Shown in pieces: positions 58,253-64,000 of a DNA stretch of 64,000 nucleotides. Made by a program: the position numbers and the translations under genes. The stretch covers positions 115,947 through 179,946 of the forward strand of contig NZ_NTGE01000099.1 of the NCBI RefSeq assembly GCF_002291145.1. The letters are read 5' to 3'. Below the pieces are notes generated by a model. That model had not been told where the DNA came from, ran no database searches, and saw only the letters and a program-made list of their open reading frames with translations. The first letter of the stretch is position 1, and every line of letters starts with the position of its first letter. Source of the DNA: Streptomyces sp. SA15 (GTDB lineage Bacteria; Actinomycetota; Actinomycetes; Streptomycetales; Streptomycetaceae).

Positions 58253-59275
58253 ATGTTCAGGACCCTGGGGGGTGGAGATTTGACAACGAATCGGACCAAG
58301 GCGACACATCCCCATGCCATCACTGAACTGTGCGAAGAGGGGGGACGTCTCTATGCGAACGCCCTGCGGACAGGACGTATCGCCCGCGCGGATGTGGAGC
58401 CCGCTCCCTGCCTGATGGAGTTCGCCCTCCTGCACCCCGATCCCGACGACGTGAACTGGCTGCGCCCGGTTCCCCCCTCGGTCGCGCTGGCCCGGCGGCT
58501 CAATCCGATCGAGCGCGAGATCACCGAACGCCGGCAGACCTCGATCGAGCTGGCCGAGGCATTCGAACCGTTCATGGCCCTCAGCGCGGGCGGCGCCGAG
58601 CCCACCCACTCGATCACGGTGCTGGAGGGGCTCGAACGTATAAACGCCGCCCTCGACCTGGCCACGGCCCAGTGCCAGATCGAGATGCTCACGGTCCAGC
58701 CGAGCGGCCGCCGACGCCCCGAGAACAGACTCATCGAGGGGCTGGAACGCGACAGGCCACTGATCGAGCGAGGTGTGCGGATCCGGACCCTCTACCAACA
58801 CACCGCCCGCTACAGCCCCGAGCGGCTGGCCTACATGGACCGCTTCACCGACGGGAAGGTGGAGTACCGCACCATCGACGAACTCGTCGAGCGGCTCATC
58901 ATCTGCGACGAGACCGTCGCCTTCATCCCCGTCCGCGACGACCGGCAGGTGGCGCTGGAGCTACGGCACCCGGGGCTCGTCGGCTACCTGGTCAAGGTCT
59001 TCGAGTTCATGTGGAACCGCGCGGTCCCGCTGACCGCCGGCACCCCCTACGAGACCGCCCCCGACGGCATCACCGACATCCAGCACTCCATCGCCAAGCT
59101 GCTGGTCGAGGGCCACGTCGACGAGGCGATAGCCCGCCGCCTCGGCATGAACGTCCGTACGTGCCGCGCCCACATAGCCAAACTCGCCACCGCCCTGGGC
59201 AGCGGCAGCCGCGCCCAGCTCGGCTACCTCATAGCGCAGTCCGGGATTCTGCAGCAGGATCCCGGAACGGGGTGA
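58253..59275 (+). CDS. LuxR-type regulator with TrmB/PLD-like sensor region (A)
   Basis: A 340-residue one-component regulator. Residues of about 120-270 have the TrmB/phospholipase-D-like pattern without catalytic residues (RPENRLIEGLERDRPLIERG, then VRIRTLYQHTARYSPERLAY). The C-terminus is a LuxR-type helix-turn-helix: IAKLLVEGHVDEAIARRLGM then NVRTCRAHIAKLATALGSGS. The start could be ATG 58253 or a TTG near 58280 next to GGGGGGTGGAGAT. It is divergent from the peptide gene and converges with its paralogue, overlapping it by 47 bases. Confidence 0.82.
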   Translation: MFRTLGGGDLTTNRTKATHPHAITELCEEGGRLYANALRTGRIARADVEPAPCLMEFALLHPDPDDVNWLRPVPPSVALARRLNPIEREITERRQTSIELAEAFEPFMALSAGGAEPTHSITVLEGLERINAALDLATAQCQIEMLTVQPSGRRRPENRLIEGLERDRPLIERGVRIRTLYQHTARYSPERLAYMDRFTDGKVEYRTIDELVERLIICDETVAFIPVRDDRQVALELRHPGLVGYLVKVFEFMWNRAVPLTAGTPYETAPDGITDIQHSIAKLLVEGHVDEAIARRLGMNVRTCRAHIAKLATALGSGSRAQLGYLIAQSGILQQDPGTG

Positions 59276-60269
59276 CCTCGGCGGGACGGCGGGCCGGGCC
59301 GTCCAGGCCCACCTGGGCGATGCGCACGCCGAGTTGGGTACGGCTGGCCGCGCCCAGCGTCTCCGACAGACGGGCGATGTGCGCGCGGCAGGTACGGACG
59401 CTTATGCCCAGGCGTTCCGCGATCACCGCGTCCTGGTGGCCCTCCGCCAGCAGCGCCGCGATGGACCGCTCCCGGTGCGAGATGCCCTCGATGCCGGTGT
59501 CGGGCAGCGGGGCGGTGAGCGGGATCGCCAGCCGCCACAGCCGTTCGAACACCGTGCCCAGGTACTCGACGAGGGCCGGGTGGCGCAGTTCCAGGGCGAG
59601 GGTGCGGTCGGCGTTGGCGGGGATGAAGGCGACCGTACGGTCGAAGAGGATCAGGCGGTCGATCACCTCGTCCAAGGTGCGCGCCTGCACCGCGCCGCCC
59701 ATCAGCTCCAGGTAGTTGAGCAGGCCCTGACCGTGCCTGGCCACGTGCGTGTACAGGTCCCGCATGCGCACCCCGCGCCCGCGCAGCGCGAGCGCCCGGT
59801 GCAGGCCCTCCGTCAGCTCGTGCTCGGGGCGGATGCCGCCGGGCTGGACGGTGAGGACCTCGGTCGTGCACGCCTCCGTCGCCTCGTCCATCGCGGCCTG
59901 GATACGGGACAGGCCGTCCAGGACCCGGATCGCGCTGCCCTCCGCGGCGGCGGCCGGCAGCCGCGGGCCGAGACCGGCGTACCACTCGAAGGCGGCCACC
60001 GCCGAGCCCACCCGCCGCTGGCTCGCGCTGACCTCGTCGTACACCCCGCGCAGCAGCCGCGTCATGACCTCCTGCGGGGCCGTCGGCACCAGCCAGTCCA
60101 TGTCGTCGGGGTCCGGGTGCAGCAGGGCCAGCTCGAGGAGGCAGGGCACGGCATCCGCATCCGCGCGCGACACGCGACCGCGCCGTACGGCCCGGGAATA
60201 CACGCGATCCCCGACCCCGCACAGTCGGTCAGCACCGTGGGGATGCTCGTCCGTCCCGTGCCCGGCCAT
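59229..60269 (-). CDS. LuxR-type regulator with TrmB/PLD-like sensor region (B)
   Basis: A 346-residue paralogue of regulator A: FALLHPDPDDVNWL there is LALLHPDPDDMDWL here, and the helix-turn-helix reads IAALLAEGHQDAVIAERLGI then SVRTCRAHIARLSETLGAAS. ATG 60269 is preferred, with ACGGGGCG upstream; the frame continues to 60500 without similarity. It converges on regulator A with a 47-bp overlap at the 3' ends, so antisense interference between them is possible. Confidence 0.82.
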   Translation of the reverse strand: MAGHGTDEHPHGADRLCGVGDRVYSRAVRRGRVSRADADAVPCLLELALLHPDPDDMDWLVPTAPQEVMTRLLRGVYDEVSASQRRVGSAVAAFEWYAGLGPRLPAAAAEGSAIRVLDGLSRIQAAMDEATEACTTEVLTVQPGGIRPEHELTEGLHRALALRGRGVRMRDLYTHVARHGQGLLNYLELMGGAVQARTLDEVIDRLILFDRTVAFIPANADRTLALELRHPALVEYLGTVFERLWRLAIPLTAPLPDTGIEGISHRERSIAALLAEGHQDAVIAERLGISVRTCRAHIARLSETLGAASRTQLGVRIAQVGLDGPARRPAEVTPFRDPAAESRTAL

Positions 60270-60589
60270 CGCCCCGTCCCACCCCCCGTTCCAGCTCTTC
60301 CGCAGCGCCACTATGCGCGGACCGTACCGGGTCCGCAACACGGCTCCCCGCGCCACCGGCACCGGAAAGCACCCGTACGACCCGCTATTTCCAGGCCTCC
60401 GCCCGCTCCGTTGCAACAAGCTGATGGTGGTGTCCTGCATCGGCCGAATACCCGCCGAACCCGCCCCGGAACCCGGGGGGTGCCGAGTGCCCGGCGACAC
60501 GGGCGGTCGCGGACGCGCCCGTTCCGCACGTGAGCTGCCTGAAATCCCGCAGAGATCGCCGCGTTACATACCGCACTTAACGTCAGGCC
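60270..60589. other. 320-bp divergent regulatory gap
   Basis: It separates regulator B from the ATP-grasp operon and should hold both promoters. Bases 60410-60450 are relatively AT-rich, with TTGCAACAAGCTGATG; the stretch just before ATG 60590 (CGTTACATACCGCACTTAAC) is a candidate promoter region. No gene or clear palindrome is visible. Confidence 0.45.
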
Positions 60590-62134
60590 ATGGCGGACAT
60601 ATTTGACGCGTACGCGTTGGCCGACGCGTGGGACGAGATGTTTGAGCGGCCGGGTGAGGTCAGGACCGCCTATGAGCCGGTGCTGGCGGCACTTCAGCCG
60701 ATCGAGCCGAGTGAACTGCGCTTCCGGGCGGACCAGATGGCCCGGGCGTTCACGGACCGGGGCGTGACCTACGCCTTCGCGGGCGAGGAGCGGCCGTGGC
60801 CGCTGGACCTCGTGCCCAGGATCCTCGACGCCCTCGAATGGGATCTCATACAACGCGGCGTGAGCCAGAGAGTCAGGGCCCTGGAGGCCTATCTCGCCGA
60901 CGCCTACGGCCCGGCCCGCGCCTTCGAGGACGGCGTCGTGCCCTGGCGGCTGCTGCTCAACTCCCCCCACTTCCACCGCGCGGCCCACGGCGTCGAACCT
61001 CCGGGCGGGGTGCGCATCCACGTGGCCGGCATCGACCTCGTACGGGACGAGGCCGGGGACTTCCGGGTCCTGGAGGACAACGTGCGGGTGCCCAGCGGGG
61101 TCTCGTACGTCATCGAGAACCGCCGGGCGATGACCCGGATCTTCCCCTCCCTCTTCGCCGAGCAGCACGTCCTGCCCGTCGACGGCTACTGCCACCGGCT
61201 GCTCGCCGCCCTGCGCGCCGCCGCTCCCGACGGCACCCAGGACCCGCGGGTCGTCGTCCTGACGCCCGGCCCCAGCAACGCCGCCTACTTCGAACACGCC
61301 CTGCTCGCCCGGCTGATGGGCGTGCAGCTGGTCGAGGGGCACGATCTGCTCTGCCGGAACAACCGGGTGTGGATGCGGACCACACGCGGCGAGGTGCCCG
61401 TCCATGTCGTATACCGGCGCCTCGACGACGACTTCCTCGATCCGCTGCACTGCCGCCCCGACTCGGTGATCGGCTGCCCCGGCATCCTCAGCGCGGCCAT
61501 GGCCGGAAACGTGACCCTCGCCAACGCGGTCGGCAACGGCATCGCGGACGACAAGCTCCTGTACACGTTCGTGCCGGACCTGATCCGCTACTACCTCTCC
61601 GAGGAACCGATTCTGCCCAACGTGGAGTCCTTCCGGCCGGACGAACCAGGCCAGCTGGACGCGGTCCTCGACCAGATCGACCAGCTGGTCATCAAGCCCG
61701 TCGACGGGGCCGGCGGGCAGGGCATCGTCATCGGGCCGAAGGCCGACGCCGAGACACTGGAGCGCACCCGCAGGGCCGTCATCGACGACCCGCGCGGCTT
61801 CATCGCCCAGCGGCCCGTCGCCCTGTCGACCTCCCCCACCCTCGCGGGGGACCGTATGGCGCCGCGCCACATAGACCTACGGCCCTTCGCCGTCAACGAC
61901 GGCAACGACGTCTGGGTCCTCCCGGGCGGCCTGACCCGGGTCGCCCTCCAGGAGGGCAACCTGATCGTCAACTCCAGCCAGGGCGGCGGCTCGAAGGACA
62001 CCTGGGTACTGGCGGAAGGGCCGGCTCAGACCCCCGCGCCCCTGAGCGCCGGCTCTCCCCTCGACGTCGCGCCCCGCCAGCTGGGACCCGACGGCACCCC
62101 CACCGTCGTACAGGAAGGGGCGCAACAACAGTGA
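60590..62134 (+). CDS. Circularly permuted ATP-grasp protein
   Basis: A 514-residue protein of the DUF404/DUF407 (CP_ATPgrasp) type. Typical segments are WDEMFERPGEVRTAYEPVLA, FRVLEDNVRVPSGVSYVIEN, MGVQLVEGHDLLCRNNRVWM, PVHVVYRRLDDDFLDPL, and the ATP-grasp core LVIKPVDGAGGQGIVIGP with PRGFIAQRPVALSTSPTL. ATP-grasp enzymes form peptide-like or ester bonds. It leads an operon with alpha-E and transglutaminase genes, a conserved combination proposed to make and remove a small peptide tag or modify a cell component. Substrate unknown. Confidence 0.93.
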   Translation: MADIFDAYALADAWDEMFERPGEVRTAYEPVLAALQPIEPSELRFRADQMARAFTDRGVTYAFAGEERPWPLDLVPRILDALEWDLIQRGVSQRVRALEAYLADAYGPARAFEDGVVPWRLLLNSPHFHRAAHGVEPPGGVRIHVAGIDLVRDEAGDFRVLEDNVRVPSGVSYVIENRRAMTRIFPSLFAEQHVLPVDGYCHRLLAALRAAAPDGTQDPRVVVLTPGPSNAAYFEHALLARLMGVQLVEGHDLLCRNNRVWMRTTRGEVPVHVVYRRLDDDFLDPLHCRPDSVIGCPGILSAAMAGNVTLANAVGNGIADDKLLYTFVPDLIRYYLSEEPILPNVESFRPDEPGQLDAVLDQIDQLVIKPVDGAGGQGIVIGPKADAETLERTRRAVIDDPRGFIAQRPVALSTSPTLAGDRMAPRHIDLRPFAVNDGNDVWVLPGGLTRVALQEGNLIVNSSQGGGSKDTWVLAEGPAQTPAPLSAGSPLDVAPRQLGPDGTPTVVQEGAQQQ

Positions 62135-63063
62135 ACGACGTGATCCTCTCCCGCATAGCCGAGGCCCTGACCTGGACCGGCCGCTATGTCGAGCGGGCCG
62201 ACGCCACGGGCCGCATCCTCGACGCCTATCTGCACCGCATGCTGGAGGACCCCTGGCGCGACGAGAACGTGGCCTGCCGGTCGCTGTACGCGATCCTCGG
62301 CATGGAGGCGGGCGACGAACGCGTCGACATGCAGCAGGTCCTCGACCAGCTGGCCTTCGACTCCCGTTCGACCGGCTCCATCGAGGGCGCGCTGGGCGCG
62401 GCGCGGCTGAACGCGCGCAGTGCCCGCGAGGCGGTGTCGTCGGAGATGTGGGAGTGCCTCAACTCGACGTGGCACGCGCTGGAGGACCAGCGGCTGGCGG
62501 CGCGGCGGACGGGTCCGTACGCGTATCTGGAGCTGGTACGCCGCCGGGCGGCCCTCTTCTTCGGACTCGCCGACTCGACGATGAGCCGGGACGACAGCTG
62601 GCGTTTCGTCGTCCTGGGCCGGAGCCTGGAACGGGTGGACATGACCGTACGACTGCTCGCGGTGCGCGTGCTGGACGCCCCGCACGCGCCCGACTGGCCG
62701 ACCCTGCTCAGCGCGTCCGGCGCCGACGAGGCGTACGCGCGCGTGTACGGCGGCTTCGGCGACACTCCGCGCGTGGCCGAATTCCTGCTCCTGGACCGGG
62801 ACTTCCCGCGCTCCGCGCTGCACGCGCTGACGACGGCGGAGGAGTGCCTGTCCTCGCTCGGCCGCCCCCGCCAGGACCCGGCGCGCCGCCCGATCGGCCG
62901 GATGCGCACCCGCCTGGAGTATCTGGACTCACAGGCACTGGAAGACCAACTGCCTCTGCTGCTACGGGACTTGCAGCAGTCCTGCATGGCGTCGGCCGAC
63001 GCCGTGGCGGAGCGGTTCTTCCCCTATCAGGGGCCCGTCGAGTGGGCCCAGGAAGGTGCCTGA
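62131..63063 (+). CDS. Alpha-E domain protein
   Basis: A 310-residue all-helical protein from GTG 62131, overlapping the ATP-grasp stop (GTGA). The family opening is LSRIAEALTWTGRYVERADA, and TMSRDDSWRFVVLGRSLERV plus DFPRSALHALTTAEECLSSL are diagnostic. Alpha-E proteins always accompany CP_ATP-grasp and transglutaminase proteins; the role is not known, possibly a substrate or carrier-binding partner. Confidence 0.95.
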   Translation: MNDVILSRIAEALTWTGRYVERADATGRILDAYLHRMLEDPWRDENVACRSLYAILGMEAGDERVDMQQVLDQLAFDSRSTGSIEGALGAARLNARSAREAVSSEMWECLNSTWHALEDQRLAARRTGPYAYLELVRRRAALFFGLADSTMSRDDSWRFVVLGRSLERVDMTVRLLAVRVLDAPHAPDWPTLLSASGADEAYARVYGGFGDTPRVAEFLLLDRDFPRSALHALTTAEECLSSLGRPRQDPARRPIGRMRTRLEYLDSQALEDQLPLLLRDLQQSCMASADAVAERFFPYQGPVEWAQEGA

Positions 63064-63064
63064 G

Positions 63065-63937
63065 ATGACCATGATGACCACGCTGACCACCCAGGGCGTC
63101 CGCCGCCTGCGTATCCGGCACGTCACCCGGGTCTCGTACGCCCAGGCCGCGGTCTCCTCGCACAACGAGCTCCGCATGACCCCGCTGACGCTGCCCGGCC
63201 AGACCACCCTGGACGCCCGGGTCACCATCAGCCCGACGGCCGCCACCTGGTCGTACTGGGACTACTGGGGCACCCAGGTCACCGGCTTCGACCTCATGGA
63301 CCCGCACGCGGACCTCACCATCACCGCCTCCAGCCTGGTCGAGACCCAGCCGCCGGGAGCCCTGCCGGCCGCGCCGACCTGGCCGCACATCGCCGATGAG
63401 ACGGCACGCACCCGCCTGCTGGAATTCGCGGCCGCGACTCCCCGTACGACGGTCCCCGACGAGCTCCACGACCTGGCGAGGGACGCGGCGGCGGGCCTCG
63501 ACCCGCACGAGACCGCCATCGCCGTATCGTCCCTGATCGCCGACCGGGTGACCTTCCTCCCCGGCGTGACGAACGTGAACACCGCCCCCGCCGAGGCCTG
63601 GGAACAGGGCGCGGGCGTCTGCCAGGACATCGCCCACCTCACCATCGCCATGCTGCGGGGCCTGGGCCTGCCCACCCGATACGTGTCGGGGTATTTGCAT
63701 CCGGAACGTGAGGCCGAGCTCCACCGCCCGGTGGCCGGGCAGTCCCACGCCTGGGTCGAGTACTGGGCGGGCGACTGGTGCGGCTACGACCCCACGAACC
63801 GGACGAGGGCCGACGAGTCCCATGTCGTGGTCGGCCGGGGACGGGACTACGACGACGTCACTCCGCACAAGGGGGTGTACCGGGGGGTGGCCGGGGGCCC
63901 GCCGGAGGTGACGGTGGAGTTCACGCGGGTGGCGTGA
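63065..63937 (+). CDS. Transglutaminase-like cysteine peptidase-fold protein
   Basis: A 290-residue protein from ATG 63065 (63074 is possible). It has the N-terminal beta-rich domain (RIRHVTRVSYAQAAVSSHNE) and the transglutaminase core with catalytic Cys in EQGAGVCQDIAHLTIAMLRG, His in QSHAWVEYWAGDWCGYDPTN (H of SHAWVEY) and Asp in the last part. Bacterial members are usually peptidases or amidases. It ends the operon 1 base after the alpha-E stop and may cleave what the ATP-grasp enzyme ligates. Confidence 0.93.
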   Translation: MTMMTTLTTQGVRRLRIRHVTRVSYAQAAVSSHNELRMTPLTLPGQTTLDARVTISPTAATWSYWDYWGTQVTGFDLMDPHADLTITASSLVETQPPGALPAAPTWPHIADETARTRLLEFAAATPRTTVPDELHDLARDAAAGLDPHETAIAVSSLIADRVTFLPGVTNVNTAPAEAWEQGAGVCQDIAHLTIAMLRGLGLPTRYVSGYLHPEREAELHRPVAGQSHAWVEYWAGDWCGYDPTNRTRADESHVVVGRGRDYDDVTPHKGVYRGVAGGPPEVTVEFTRVA

Positions 63938-63955
63938 GCGGACGGGTGGCCGCCG

Positions 63956-63991
63956 GTGGGCGGGCGGCGGCCGGTGGGCGGGCGGCGGCCG
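63956..63991. repeat. 18-bp GC-rich tandem repeat at window end
   Basis: Two exact copies of GTGGGCGGGCGGCGGCCG, followed by a degenerate third, directly after the transglutaminase stop. It may be the start of a longer repeat or a terminator beyond the window. Confidence 0.7.
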
Positions 63992-64000
63992 GTGGCCGGT

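Overview
This window is a high-GC actinomycete chromosome segment, almost certainly Streptomyces. Third codon positions are nearly all G or C. GTG starts and 4-base ATGA/GTGA overlaps are common. The gene families are typical of the genus: DUF397, DUF5753 and DUF6247 proteins, HspR-type control of clpB, coenzyme-F420/PPOX-like proteins, and LuxR and two-component pairs. Housekeeping genes (purA, fba, pyrE, clpB) are spread through it, so this is core chromosome with small accessory pockets. I saw no tRNA, rRNA, CRISPR array, prophage or complete insertion sequence.

Layout. 0-7.3 kb: an L-arabinoside/plant-glycan utilisation cluster. It has a LacI-type regulator cut by the window edge, a GH127 beta-L-arabinofuranosidase, a three-gene sugar ABC importer and a secreted clan GH-A glycosidase with a ricin-type lectin domain, closed by a strong hairpin terminator. 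7.5-10.8 kb: a very large polymorphic-toxin-like protein with a C-terminal PD-(D/E)XK-like domain, followed 9 bases later by a putative immunity protein. 10.8-13.1 kb: a decayed accessory pocket with an 82-bp palindromic element, a split DUF6247 gene, a DUF397 gene with a TTA codon and a twice-frameshifted DUF5753 regulator. 13.1-20.1 kb: purA, a diacylglycerol-kinase-like gene, a Uma2-type protein and an ethanolamine module (eutB, eutC and a divergent APC permease). A second, inverted copy of the 82-bp element lies at 20.1 kb. 20.2-25.3 kb: a MarR-type regulator divergent from an ABC exporter, a P450 and a glyoxalase-fold protein. 25.4-32 kb: two tandem paralogous LuxR-type two-component systems, an acyltransferase-3 membrane protein and a DUF1023 hydrolase. 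32.2-35.5 kb: a kynurenine-pathway operon (tryptophan 2,3-dioxygenase, kynureninase, alpha/beta hydrolase) with an unusual intergenic tandem repeat.

35.6-48.6 kb: DUF3151, an MFS exporter, fba, pyrE, an aldose epimerase, a CoxG-like protein with a long acidic repeat, a DHFR-fold reductase, a membrane spermidine-synthase homologue, a DUF2617 protein with an expanded repeat tail, an aminotransferase, and a divergent SDR/TetR pair with duplicated operators. 48.6-54.2 kb is the second accessory pocket. It holds remnants (a pentapeptide-repeat protein tail and a truncated caspase-like gene beside an intact EACC1 gene), a small secreted protein, a YbjN protein and an RloB/AAA-ATPase pair resembling abortive-infection modules. 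54.2-57 kb: clpB with an upstream HAIR operator. 57.6-60.3 kb: a small exported peptide, a Rieske-like protein lacking the cluster ligands, and two paralogous LuxR regulators facing each other. 60.6-64 kb: an intact operon of circularly permuted ATP-grasp, alpha-E and transglutaminase proteins.

The best candidates for something undescribed are the toxin/immunity pair, the exported peptide + Rieske-like + twin LuxR locus, the EACC1 conflict-system remnant beside the RloB/ATPase pair, and the inverted pair of 82-bp palindromic elements. Coordinates come from reading frames and start-site inspection; all family assignments are by eye, without database searches.
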